A stretch of DNA of 64,000 nt, taken from contig NZ_LT607653.1 of assembly GCF_900095265.1 (NCBI RefSeq), positions 248,001 through 312,000 on the forward strand, in the 5' to 3' direction. A model generated the notes under the pieces. The model did not search any database. It saw only the letters and a list, made by a program, of their open reading frames with translations, and was not told where the DNA came from. The translations under genes and the position numbers were made by a program. This document shows positions 48,282 through 56,622 of this stretch, one piece after another (the first letter of the stretch is position 1; every line of letters starts with the position of its first letter). The DNA is from Janthinobacterium sp. UMAB-56 (GTDB lineage: Bacteria > Pseudomonadota > Gammaproteobacteria > Burkholderiales > Burkholderiaceae_D).

Positions 48282-49262
48282 TTATTCGCTGAAGTGGTCG
48301 AAAGAACTCAAGGCCAAATCCAGCGGCTGCCCCTGTGAGTCGACCAGCCGCAAGCCTGATTGCGCCTCGATGCTACCCACGCGCGTGACGGGCGTGCCGC
48401 AGCTTGCCGCCAGCGCGGCGATGGCCTCGCGCGCGGAAGCGGGCGCCGTGAAGCACAGTTCATAGTCGTCGCCGCCGGCGGCCGTGTAGCGGCGGCGCAG
48501 GGCCATAGCTTGTTGCGCCAGCACGGGGCCGGCCGGCAGGGCGTCGACATCGAGCGTGGCGCCCACCCGCGACGCTTTCAATATATGACCGAGGTCTCCC
48601 ACCAGGCCATCCGAGATGTCGATAGCCGCATGCGCCAGGCCCGTTTCGGCCAGGGCGCAGCCCAGCGCCACGCGTGGCGTGGGCGTGTGCATGCGCGGGG
48701 CGGCAGTCAGCAGGTCGGCTGGCGCCAGCTCCTGTTCCATGCGGTAGCCGGCCAGCGCCAGGCGCGCATCGCCCAGCGTGCCGCTGACCCAGATATCGTC
48801 ACCCGCCACGGCCGCGCTGCGGCGCAAGGCCTGGCCCGGTGCCAGTTCGCCAAACACGGTGATGCAGATATTTAGCGGGCCCTTGGTGGTGTCGCCGCCG
48901 ATCAATTCGCAGCCGAATGCATCGGCCAGCGCAAACAGGCCTTCGGCAAAGCCGGCCAGCCAGCCACGTTCGGCTTGCGGCAGCGCCAGCGCCAGGGTAA
49001 AGGCCACGGGGCGCGCGCCCATGGCCGCCAGGTCGGACAGGTTCACGGCCAGGCTCTTGTGCCCCAGCATGCGGGCGTCGGCGCCGGCAAAGAAGTGCCG
49101 CTCTTCGACCAGCATGTCCGAGGAAATGGCGATCTGCTTGCCGGCACTAGGCGTAAGCAGCGCGCAATCGTCGCCGATGCCCAGGGTGGCGCGGCCGGGG
49201 CGCTGGCGCACGAAATATTGTTTGATCAGGTCGAATTCGGAAAGCGCGTCGTGAGGGGCCAT
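48282..49262 (-). CDS. thiL: Thiamine-monophosphate kinase
   Basis: Phosphorylates thiamine phosphate to thiamine diphosphate, 326 residues. Blocks: SEFDLIKQYF, GIGDDCALLTP, LVEERHFF, GHKSLAVNLSDLAAMGARP, GGDTTKGPLNICITVFG, IDISDGLVGDLGHIL, GGDDYELCFT. All are standard for ThiL. Convergent with the c-di-GMP operon, 3 bases after it. Confidence 0.96.
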   Translation of the reverse strand: MAPHDALSEFDLIKQYFVRQRPGRATLGIGDDCALLTPSAGKQIAISSDMLVEERHFFAGADARMLGHKSLAVNLSDLAAMGARPVAFTLALALPQAERGWLAGFAEGLFALADAFGCELIGGDTTKGPLNICITVFGELAPGQALRRSAAVAGDDIWVSGTLGDARLALAGYRMEQELAPADLLTAAPRMHTPTPRVALGCALAETGLAHAAIDISDGLVGDLGHILKASRVGATLDVDALPAGPVLAQQAMALRRRYTAAGGDDYELCFTAPASAREAIAALAASCGTPVTRVGSIEAQSGLRLVDSQGQPLDLALSSFDHFSE

Positions 49263-49351
49263 GGCGTAGTCTGTGCGTTGAGTGATGGTGTGGCCCGGCT
49301 ATTATAGGCTGGCCTACAATACAGGCCTTTGCCACTGCCGAGCACCTTACT

Positions 49352-49960
49352 ATGCCCATCCTCGATATTCACGTCCTGTTGCAATCCTGGCTGGACCATG
49401 GCTGGCTGCGCGACCCGCAAGCCGTCGGCCTGGCCACCTTCGAAGCACAGGAGCTGTTGGCGCACGGCTTCGATGCCGTCAGCGACGTCGACCAGCTGTG
49501 CCTGTACGAGGACGAGCGCCTGTTCCGCCGTGCCGGCCGGCCCGTGCATGTATTGTTCAAGGCGTTTCTGCAGCGCGGCCAGCTGGTCGCGAATGGCCTG
49601 GGCCTCGGTGATCGGGTGCACCTGGCCGGCTTCCTGCGCGCGGCGCGGCAGCCTTTGCCGGCGTTTCGCGTGCTGCTGGAGCAGGGGGGCCGCAGCGGCG
49701 CCCTGCTGTTCGATAATGGCCTGGTGCTGCAGTTTTCCGCCAACTTGTGGGGCAAGCCCCGTCATTACTATCTGACCCTGGTCGAGGGGAACGTGGCCGA
49801 CGCCCATGTTCCAGGCCGCCGCGACAGTGATATCGACTTGCGCGCGGCCAGCGCGCGCCATGTCCAGGCCCTGTATGACAGCCGTGACACTGCCGAACTG
49901 CAGCGCCTGGCCCGGCGCGGCAATGCGGCGCTGCGCGAGCTGGCGCACTTGCTCGCTTAA
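49352..49960 (+). CDS. Hypothetical protein
   Basis: Protein of 202 residues, no signal peptide or TM segment, starting MPILDIHVLLQSWLDHGWL. It contains LCLYEDERLFRRAGRPVHVLFKAF, a LLFDNGLVLQFSANLWGKPRHYYLTLVEGN block, and an alanine/leucine-rich C-terminal helix. I do not recognise the family. Codon use matches its neighbours. Divergent from thiL (89 bases between starts) and convergent with the MarR gene (4-base overlap). Confidence 0.65.
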   Translation: MPILDIHVLLQSWLDHGWLRDPQAVGLATFEAQELLAHGFDAVSDVDQLCLYEDERLFRRAGRPVHVLFKAFLQRGQLVANGLGLGDRVHLAGFLRAARQPLPAFRVLLEQGGRSGALLFDNGLVLQFSANLWGKPRHYYLTLVEGNVADAHVPGRRDSDIDLRAASARHVQALYDSRDTAELQRLARRGNAALRELAHLLA

Positions 49961-50478
49961 GCTTTTTTCGCCTGCGCCATGCCGTGCAGCAGCTTGGCCA
50001 GCAACTGGTCGAGCTGGCGCTGCTCGTCCGCGTTCAAGGGCGACAGCATAGCGCGCTCGTTCTCCACGTGCAGCAGCACCAGCTGTTCAATCAATGCCAG
50101 GCCCCGGGACGTCAGGGCCACCAGCACGCCGCGCCGGTCCGTCGGATGCTTCTGGCGTTCGATCAGGCCGGCCGCTTCCAGCCGGTCGATGCGGTTGGTC
50201 ATGCCGCCGGAGGACAGCATGGCCGCCTCGTACAGGGCCGTCGGTGTCAGCGCATACGGCGCGCCCGAGCGGCGCAGGGTCGCCAGCACGTCGAATTCGC
50301 CAGGCTGCAAACCGTGCTCGGCAAACAGCGGGTTGAGCCAGTCGCGCGCCATCAGTTGTGCCACCGTGCCCAGCTGGCCCACCAGCTGCATGGCAGCGGT
50401 ATCCATCTGCGGCAGCTCGCGCTGCCATTGTGCTGCGGCAAATTGCGCGCGTGTATGTTCTTGCGGGGTAGTTGTCAT
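49957..50478 (-). CDS. MarR-family transcription regulator
   Basis: Winged-helix regulator of 173 residues. The HTH is in PGEFDVLATLRRSGAPYALTPTALYEAAMLSSGGMTNRIDRLEAAGLIER, and the wing in HPTDRRGVLVALTSRG. Dimerisation helices lie at both ends. Two near-palindromes in the divergent intergenic region are probably its operators, so it likely represses itself and the MFS gene. The ligand is unknown, presumably a substrate of the transporter. Confidence 0.9.
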   Translation of the reverse strand: MTTTPQEHTRAQFAAAQWQRELPQMDTAAMQLVGQLGTVAQLMARDWLNPLFAEHGLQPGEFDVLATLRRSGAPYALTPTALYEAAMLSSGGMTNRIDRLEAAGLIERQKHPTDRRGVLVALTSRGLALIEQLVLLHVENERAMLSPLNADEQRQLDQLLAKLLHGMAQAKKA

Positions 50479-50489
50479 GGGTATGCATT

Positions 50490-50507
50490 TATCTCGACAT
50501 CAAGATA
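50490..50507. promoter_or_regulatory. MarR operator 1
   Basis: TATCTCGACATCAAGATA: an 18-base imperfect palindrome of the MarR type, 12 bases upstream of the marR ATG. Confidence 0.72.
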
Positions 50508-50513
50508 TATTTC

Positions 50514-50531
50514 TATCTCTATGTTAAGATA
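50514..50531. promoter_or_regulatory. MarR operator 2
   Basis: TATCTCTATGTTAAGATA shares the outer TATCT/AGATA arms with operator 1. The centres are 24 bases apart, a little over two helical turns, compatible with cooperative binding. Confidence 0.6.
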
Positions 50532-50600
50532 CTTTTCATCGAGTTATTTATATGGCGCATTAAACCATGTGCCTCCCTGCGAGGCAAGGACTACTATCCC

Positions 50601-51800
50601 ATGCCATCCGAACGCCCCGTCTCTGCACCGCCTCCCTCGTCCGCCTTGTTGGTGGCCGCCATCATCCTGCTGGGACTTAACCTGCGGCCTATCCTGGCCG
50701 CCATCGGCCCTTTGCTCGACAGCATCCAGGCCAGCACGGGCATCAGCAATGCCGACGCGGGCTTGCTGACCACAGTGCCCGTGTTCGCCATGGGCGTGTG
50801 CGCGCTGGCGGGCGCGCAACTGCAGCGTCGGCTGGGCGTGGCGCGCGGCATCTCGCTGGGCATCGCCATCATTGCTGTCGCCTGCGCGCTGCGCTGGCCT
50901 CTGCATGGCAGCGGCGGCCTGATCGCCACGGCGGCCCTGGGCGGCCTGGGCATTGCGCTGGTGCAAGCCTTGCTGCCAGCCTTCATCAAGCGCCATTTTC
51001 CCGCGCGGGCGGGCCAGTTGATGGGGTTTTATACGACGGGCATCATGGGCGGCGCGGCCATTGCCGCCGCCTCCGCCTCGCCGCTGGCGCAAAGCTGGGG
51101 CTGGAACGCGCTGCTGGCCCTTTGGGCGCTGCCCGCCGTGGCTGCCGCGCTGCTGTGGCACCGTGCTGCCGCTACACGCGTGGAGGTGGCCAGCGGCGCG
51201 GGCGCCAGCCTGCCCGTGGGCAGTGGCCGCGCCTGGCTGTTGATGGTGTTTTTCGGCATCGGTACGGGCGCCTACACGCTGGTGCTGGCCTGGCTGCCGC
51301 CGTTTTACACGGAGCTGGGCTGGAGTGCGGCCGACAGCGGCTTGCTGCTCGGTGGCCTGACCCTGGTGGAAGTGCTGGCCGGATTGGTGATTTCCAGCAT
51401 CATCCATCGCTTTCCCGACCGCCGCATCCTGCTGCTGTCCGTCTTGTTGTCCGTACTTGCCGGCCTGGCTTGCCTGATCGTGGCGCCAGCGCAACTGGCG
51501 CTGCCGGCCGTGATATTGCTGGGTTGCGGCATCGGCTCCCTGTTTCCCCTGTCGCTGATCGTCAGCATGGACCATGTGCGTGACCCGGCCGGTGCCGGCG
51601 CGCTGCTGGGCTTTGTGCAGGGCGGCGGCTACATCATCGCCAGCAGCATGCCGTTTATTGCCGGGCTGATTCGCCAGCATTCAGCCAGCCTGGCGCAGGC
51701 GTGGATGGTGATGGCGGGCGGCGTCGTGGTGTTATTGCTGATCGCCGTGCGCTTCGCGCCGGGCGCGCGGCTGGCGTCGCCTGCGGGGAAAATCGCGTAG
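50601..51800 (+). CDS. MFS transporter, CynX/NimT type
   Basis: Inner-membrane carrier of about 399 residues with roughly 12 hydrophobic helices. The start region ALLVAAIILLGLNLRPILAAIGPLLDSIQASTGIS is characteristic of the CynX/NimT (cyanate, nitroimidazole) branch. GQLMGFYTTGIMGGAAIAAA and the late GCGIGSLFPLSLIVSMDHVRDPAGAGALLGFVQGGGY follow. The ATG at 50601 matches family starts; the frame is open back to 50472 across the operators. Paired with the divergent MarR gene. Export of a toxic compound is inferred. Confidence 0.88.
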   Translation: MPSERPVSAPPPSSALLVAAIILLGLNLRPILAAIGPLLDSIQASTGISNADAGLLTTVPVFAMGVCALAGAQLQRRLGVARGISLGIAIIAVACALRWPLHGSGGLIATAALGGLGIALVQALLPAFIKRHFPARAGQLMGFYTTGIMGGAAIAAASASPLAQSWGWNALLALWALPAVAAALLWHRAAATRVEVASGAGASLPVGSGRAWLLMVFFGIGTGAYTLVLAWLPPFYTELGWSAADSGLLLGGLTLVEVLAGLVISSIIHRFPDRRILLLSVLLSVLAGLACLIVAPAQLALPAVILLGCGIGSLFPLSLIVSMDHVRDPAGAGALLGFVQGGGYIIASSMPFIAGLIRQHSASLAQAWMVMAGGVVVLLLIAVRFAPGARLASPAGKIA

Positions 51801-51834
51801 GCTGTCGGCTTGTGCTTGAGAGAAAGATGCCACC

Positions 51835-52197
51835 ATGGCTGACCATATCGCCGCGCCGCCCGCCCTGCTGCCCGCCAACCGCCGCATCGTGCTGTCCGGC
51901 GAGGATGCGCTGCGCATCCTGCAAGAGATCGAATTGCTGCTGCAGTCGCTGCAGCACATCGGCCGCCATTATTATCCCGATGGCGCCGATGACGGCGCCG
52001 ATGCCCTGCGCCGCGCACGGTATTGTGCCGAGACGACGCGCTTCATCGACGAGCAGCAAGCCACGACGCGCCTGGCGCTGATGCGCAGCATCCTGTCGGC
52101 GCCGTTCGACGCCACTCTCGGTGCGGACGAGATGGACGATATCGAGCGTGCCGTCGCCGCGCTGCCGCTGTGGCGCGCCCCTGGCGCTCCATCGTAA
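51835..52197 (+). CDS. Hypothetical protein, small
   Basis: Protein of 120 residues starting MADHIAAPPALLPANRRIVLSGEDALRILQEIELLLQSLQHIGRHYYPDG. Mostly helical and soluble. Not recognised. It lies 34 bases after the MFS gene and could be its last operon member. A ribosome-like GAGAGAAAG lies ahead of the ATG. Confidence 0.6.
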   Translation: MADHIAAPPALLPANRRIVLSGEDALRILQEIELLLQSLQHIGRHYYPDGADDGADALRRARYCAETTRFIDEQQATTRLALMRSILSAPFDATLGADEMDDIERAVAALPLWRAPGAPS

Positions 52198-52291
52198 AAA
52201 CTAATTGAAATCTAAAATTTGATAGTTTTTGCTGTTGCGGACGTTTGTGCCGCCGGACGGCCTTACAATGCTAGGTTATGCGTTTTCGTGA

Positions 52292-52346
52292 TATCAGACT
52301 GTGGCTAGCGGAAAATACCTAGCTAATTGAAAGAATTGGTCTGATA
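52292..52346 (+). promoter_or_regulatory. Inverted repeat in the maeB leader
   Basis: TATCAGAC (52292-52299) and GTCTGATA (52339-52346) are perfect inverted 8-mers 39 bases apart, ending 43 bases before the maeB ATG. They could form an RNA stem or bind a regulator. Confidence 0.35.
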
Positions 52347-52389
52347 AAATCCGGAACACCCGATCGACCAAACAGGAAGGCAGCACAGC

Positions 52390-54708
52390 ATGGATTCGTC
52401 ATCTGATAAAAAAGAAGAATTGCGTCAACAATTGCGCTTGGCCGCACTCGAGTATCACGAGTGCCCGCGCCCCGGCAAAATCAGCGTGACGCCGACCAAA
52501 CAACTGACCAATCAGCGCGACCTGGCACTGGCCTACTCGCCAGGCGTGGCGGCACCGTGCGAAGAAATCGTCATCGATCCGGCGAATGCCTATAAATACA
52601 CGGCGCGCGGCAACCTGGTGGCCGTCATCACCAACGGCACGGCCGTGCTGGGACTGGGCAATATCGGCCCGCTCGCCGCCAAGCCGGTGATGGAAGGCAA
52701 GGGCGTGCTGTTCAAGAAATTCGCCGGCATCGACGTCTTCGACATCGAAATCAACGAGATGGACCCCGATAAACTGGTCGACATCATCGCCTCGCTGGAA
52801 CCGACCTTCGGCGGCGTGAATCTGGAAGACATCAAGGCGCCCGAATGCTTCTACATCGAGCGCCAGTTGCGCGACCGCATGAAGATTCCCGTCTTCCATG
52901 ACGACCAGCACGGTACCGCCATCATCGTCGGCGCGGCCATCCTGAACGGCCTGAAAGCCGTCGGCAAAAAGATCGAAGACTGCAAGCTGGTCGTCTCGGG
53001 CGCGGGCGCCGCTGCACTGGCCTGCCTGGACCTGATCGTCGACCTGGGCTTCCCCTTGAAAAACATCTACGTCACCGACCTGGCCGGCGTGGTCTACAAG
53101 GGTCGCACGGAACTGATGGACCCGGACAAGGAACGCTTCGCGCAAGACACGCCGCTGCGCACCCTGGCCGAGATCATCCCGGACGCCGACATCTTCCTCG
53201 GCGTTTCCGCCGGCGGCGTGCTGAAACAAGACATGGTTCGCAAGATGGCGCCGAACCCCTTGATCCTGGCGCTGGCCAACCCGAATCCGGAAATCCTGCC
53301 GGAAGAAGTCAAGGCCGTGCGCAGCGACGCCATCATCGCCACGGGCCGCTCGGACTATCCGAACCAGGTCAACAACGTGCTGTGCTTCCCTTACATCTTC
53401 CGCGGCGCCCTCGATTGCGGCGCGACGACGATCACGCGCGAGATGGAAATCGCCGTCGTGCACGCGATCGCCGACCTGGCGCATGCCGAGCAGTCGGACA
53501 TCGTCGCCACCACGTACGGCATCAGCAACCTGTCGTTCGGCCCTGAATACCTGATCCCGATGCCCTTCGATCCGCGTTTGCTGATCAAGATCGCGCCAGC
53601 GGTCGCCAAGGCGGCCGAGGATTCCGGCGTCGCTACGCGTCCGATCAAGGACTTGCAAGCGTACGCGGACAGCCTGCAGCAATTCGTCTACCGCAGCGGT
53701 ACCTTCATGAAGCCGCTGTTCCTGATGGCCAAGTCCACGCCGGCCGAACTCAAACGCATCGTCTACGCCGAAGGCGAAGAAGAGCGCGTGCTGCGCGCCG
53801 TGCAAGTGGTGGTCGATGAGAAACTGGCGCGTCCCATTTTGGTGGGCCGTCCGCCCGTGCTCGAAGCGCGCATCCAGAAGTTTGGCCTGCGCCTCAAGCA
53901 GGGCGTCGATTTCGACGTCATCAACCCGGACTTCGACGAGCGCTATCGCGACTACTGGAATACGTATTACGCCATGACCAGCCGCAAAGGCGTCACCGAG
54001 GAATACGCTAAACTGGAAATGCGCCGCCGCCACACCCTGATCGGTTCGATGATGATCCACAAGGGCGACGCCGACGGCATGATCTGCGGCACCTTCGGCA
54101 CCACCCAGCTGCACCTGAAATACATCGACCAGGTGCTGGGCAAGCGCGCCGGCAGCAATGTCTACGCGGCCATGAACGTCTTGATCATGCCGGAACGCCA
54201 GTTGGTGATGGTCGATACGCATGTCAATGAAAACCCGGATGCCGGGCAATTGGCCGAGATCACCATCATGGCCGCCGAAGAGATGAGCCGTTTCGGCCTG
54301 TCGCCGCGCGCGGCCCTGCTGTCGCACTCGAACTTCGGTTCCAGCGACAGCGCCTCGGCGCAAAAGATGCGCGCCGCGCTGGCCATCATCAAGGAACGCG
54401 CGCCGGACCTGGAAATCGACGGCGAAATGCATGGCGATACGGCCCTCGACAGCAAGCTGCGTCAAAAAATCATGCCAAACTCGGCACTGAAGCATGATGC
54501 CAATCTGCTGGTCATGCCCAATATCGAGTCGGCCAACATCGCCTACAACCTGGTCAAGACAGCCGCCGGCAACGGCATCGCCGTGGGACCAATCCTGCTT
54601 GGTTGCGCCAAGCCCGTGCACATCCTGACGCCATCGGCCACCGTGCGCCGCATCGTCAACATGACGGCGCTGTGCGTGGTCGACGCGGTTGCCCAGCGTA
54701 AAGCCTGA
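52390..54708 (+). CDS. maeB: NADP-dependent malic enzyme, MaeB type (malic enzyme-phosphotransacetylase fusion)
   Basis: Oxidative decarboxylation of malate to pyruvate, 772 residues. The malic domain (about 1-430) has [61 protein letters not shown] and [16 protein letters not shown]. The C-terminal phosphotransacetylase-like domain (about 440-770) begins [27 protein letters not shown]; in this family it is regulatory, responding to acetyl-CoA. AGGAAGG precedes the ATG. Monocistronic, with its own terminator. Confidence 0.95.
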   Translation: MDSSSDKKEELRQQLRLAALEYHECPRPGKISVTPTKQLTNQRDLALAYSPGVAAPCEEIVIDPANAYKYTARGNLVAVITNGTAVLGLGNIGPLAAKPVMEGKGVLFKKFAGIDVFDIEINEMDPDKLVDIIASLEPTFGGVNLEDIKAPECFYIERQLRDRMKIPVFHDDQHGTAIIVGAAILNGLKAVGKKIEDCKLVVSGAGAAALACLDLIVDLGFPLKNIYVTDLAGVVYKGRTELMDPDKERFAQDTPLRTLAEIIPDADIFLGVSAGGVLKQDMVRKMAPNPLILALANPNPEILPEEVKAVRSDAIIATGRSDYPNQVNNVLCFPYIFRGALDCGATTITREMEIAVVHAIADLAHAEQSDIVATTYGISNLSFGPEYLIPMPFDPRLLIKIAPAVAKAAEDSGVATRPIKDLQAYADSLQQFVYRSGTFMKPLFLMAKSTPAELKRIVYAEGEEERVLRAVQVVVDEKLARPILVGRPPVLEARIQKFGLRLKQGVDFDVINPDFDERYRDYWNTYYAMTSRKGVTEEYAKLEMRRRHTLIGSMMIHKGDADGMICGTFGTTQLHLKYIDQVLGKRAGSNVYAAMNVLIMPERQLVMVDTHVNENPDAGQLAEITIMAAEEMSRFGLSPRAALLSHSNFGSSDSASAQKMRAALAIIKERAPDLEIDGEMHGDTALDSKLRQKIMPNSALKHDANLLVMPNIESANIAYNLVKTAAGNGIAVGPILLGCAKPVHILTPSATVRRIVNMTALCVVDAVAQRKA

Positions 54709-54754
54709 GCCTGAGCCTTAGCCTAGCGCTTAGCCTAACCCTTAGCTGCTCATG

Positions 54755-54791
54755 AAAAGCCACCCCATCCGCAAGGAGGGGTGGCTTTTTT
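54755..54791 (+). terminator. Intrinsic terminator after maeB
   Basis: AAAAGCCACCCC and GGGGTGGCTTTTTT form a 12-bp stem with an 11-base loop and a T-run. A-runs on the left make it bidirectional, serving the convergent gene at 54790 too. Confidence 0.9.
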
Positions 54792-55659
54792 ACATGGGAG
54801 GTACGGGCTGGGCCGTGGCGAGCGTATGGCGGCGCAGGTAATAGTAGCGGTACACCATGATCTCGCCCCATACCAGCAGCAGCGCCAGCAGCGCGAACAG
54901 GCCCAGCGTCATCTTGAGCGAATTGAAATAGATGCTGGACTGCCGTTTGATGGCATCGATGAAGATCATCGGCACTGACTTGTCGAGTTTGCTGAAGTCG
55001 GCCTGGCGCGCCACATCCGTGCTCAAGCGCACGGCCAGGTCGGTGCCCAGCCTGGCCAGGTCGCCCGTCGCCTGGCCACGGAAGTCGGCGCCCTTGAGCG
55101 CTTCGCCGAGCACGCTGGCCCTGGCGATCAGTTGTTCCTGCAGCACTTGCGTCAGTAGCAGGCTGCCGCGATGCAAAATGAATTCATTGATCCAGCGCGC
55201 CTTGCTGCGTTCCCAGTAAGTGCTGGATGTGGGGCGGTAATACATGCTTTGCACGAATGGCTCGATCAGGCTGCGCATGCTGACCGGCTGGCCCGGGGCG
55301 ATCAGCTTGACTTGCTGCTCCAGGTAGACGCGCAGCGCCGGCATCTGCGCTTCGACCACCGGCTGCAGGTCGCGCTCGAGGGCGTGGTTGACCACGCGGT
55401 GCACGCTGTGCACGGCGCCAAAGCCGCCAGCGAGGAGCGGCAGCGCGAGCAGTATCAACACATAGCTGAGCTTGGCGGCCACATGCCAGGCGCTTGGACG
55501 GCGCACCAGCAGGCATTTTCTGGCCAGCTGGTAGCAGATGACGAGCGCCAGCACAAAGCCGATTACGCCATACAGCAGCATCCACGGCAGGACGGTCCAC
55601 AGCAGATCGCTGCCGAACGGCGCCAGGGCGCTGCCCCAATTGAGCAGTTGTTGCGTCAT
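54790..55659 (-). CDS. Inner-membrane protein of unknown function
   Basis: Protein of about 289 residues. Hydrophobic segments: LLWTVLPWMLLYGVIGFVLALVICYQL near the N-terminus, LSYVLILLALPLLAGGF next, and MTLGLFALLALLLVWGEIMVYRYYYL at the C-terminus. A soluble, helical domain of about 150 residues sits between (QPVVEAQMPALRVYLEQQVKLIAPG and LVLTQVLQEQLIARASVLGE-like repeats). Not recognised. The ATG at 55659 is chosen since AAGG lies 8 bases upstream. The pair of FNR boxes lies 190-270 bases upstream. Confidence 0.7.
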   Translation of the reverse strand: MTQQLLNWGSALAPFGSDLLWTVLPWMLLYGVIGFVLALVICYQLARKCLLVRRPSAWHVAAKLSYVLILLALPLLAGGFGAVHSVHRVVNHALERDLQPVVEAQMPALRVYLEQQVKLIAPGQPVSMRSLIEPFVQSMYYRPTSSTYWERSKARWINEFILHRGSLLLTQVLQEQLIARASVLGEALKGADFRGQATGDLARLGTDLAVRLSTDVARQADFSKLDKSVPMIFIDAIKRQSSIYFNSLKMTLGLFALLALLLVWGEIMVYRYYYLRRHTLATAQPVPPM

Positions 55660-55848
55660 GTACATTGCCTTGATGTGAGTAGTCAGGCAATTATAGCGAT
55701 TCAAGCAATACACATGGCGCGCGTCGCTTGCATGCTGCCATCCCAGGCTGGCACGACGATGCGCTAGTCAGGATGGCAACAAGGCTGGAAGGGCAACACG
55801 GGCAAGTCCAGCATTGCGGTGTTTGCCGGGAATGTTCTTATGCTGGGT

Positions 55849-55862
55849 TTGATGTGGGTCAA
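55849..55862. promoter_or_regulatory. FNR-type box 1
   Basis: TTGATGTGGGTCAA matches TTGAT-N4-ATCAA at 9 of 10 positions. It could act on the leftward gene at 55659 or a rightward transcript. Confidence 0.55.
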
Positions 55863-55916
55863 AAAAACATGCAGCATAGACTTCCGCAAGCTCAGCGCCA
55901 GGAAATTGCAAGTTGT

Positions 55917-55930
55917 TTGATGTGCATCAA
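55917..55930. promoter_or_regulatory. FNR-type box 2 (perfect)
   Basis: TTGATGTGCATCAA is an exact TTGAT-N4-ATCAA match, inside the longer palindrome TTTGATGTGCATCAAA. The rightward hexamer GATAAT at 55952-55957 is at almost exactly the spacing expected for an FNR-activated class II promoter. The stretch 55660-56061 has no supported gene. Confidence 0.68.
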
Positions 55931-56061
55931 AATGTCTGGCCCCCTACCAGCGATAATGGCATTGAACTCCTTGCCCTTCCAGTGGTCTGCAATGGCGCCG
56001 GCGCCATCTGTCCGGTACTGCTTTGTGTGACGCAACAACGCTGGCCGTGGCAGGAGTTCAC

Positions 56062-56562
56062 TTAATTGTAGGGCTGCAAATCCAGCCAGACCGCATACGC
56101 CAGGCGCTTGCCATTCCACAGTCCGCCACCGCGGATGACGGCGTAGCACGAGGTCAGCTGGCCCACCAGGTCCTGGCGGCCCAGGTTGCGGCGCAGGCGC
56201 AGGGCGTCGTTGTGCGACAGGTAGCCGACCAGCTGGCCTTCGATGAAGACGGCGATGGCCTTGTCCTGGAAGGGATTGGCATCGTCGCAAACGAGCAGGG
56301 CCAGGCATTTTTCTTCCGCATTGCCGGGACCGTGCTCACCGGCCAGTTTGACGATGGCGCCTTGGTACATAGCTTCGTTTTCCACTTCCGAGGCGAAGCG
56401 TCCCGCATCGCTCCAGTGATGCGCGGGTGCGCCCGCAGGAATCGCCGGCACGTACTGGCGCACCGAGACGAGCGGTTTGTGCAGCGCTTGCACGGGCGTG
56501 CGGCCGCTGAAGACGTAGTACAGCAGGGCGATGACGATCACGATGGCAAGCAGGTAAAGCAT
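56062..56562 (-). CDS. Membrane-anchored protein with a HIRAN-like domain
   Basis: Protein of 166 residues. One N-terminal membrane helix (LYLLAIVIVIALLYYVF) is followed by a proline-rich link and a globular part. The stretch from YQGAIVKLAGEHG to NPFQDKAIAVFIEGQLVGYLSHNDALRLRRNL resembles HIRAN domains, which have the pattern NPxDxNAVAVxxxGxxVGYLxxxxA. HIRAN domains in other proteins bind DNA ends; here the membrane anchor makes that role doubtful. Domain call is tentative. Confidence 0.62.
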   Translation of the reverse strand: MLYLLAIVIVIALLYYVFSGRTPVQALHKPLVSVRQYVPAIPAGAPAHHWSDAGRFASEVENEAMYQGAIVKLAGEHGPGNAEEKCLALLVCDDANPFQDKAIAVFIEGQLVGYLSHNDALRLRRNLGRQDLVGQLTSCYAVIRGGGLWNGKRLAYAVWLDLQPYN

Positions 56563-56622
56563 GGTATCTCTCTGATTTCTTGGTGGGATGAGCCGCGGGC
56601 ACGCTGCGCGGCGTTGCCGCTA

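Noticed and set aside
52235..52269. sigma-70 promoter (TTGCGG / TACAAT) ahead of maeB
   Set aside because: The boxes are 23 bases apart, too far for a standard promoter.
52399..54621. Leftward open frame of 740 codons opposite maeB
   Set aside because: Antisense shadow with no family resemblance.
55728..56030. 100-codon rightward frame in the FNR-box region
   Set aside because: Composition looks random and the frame crosses the predicted promoter; no start signal.
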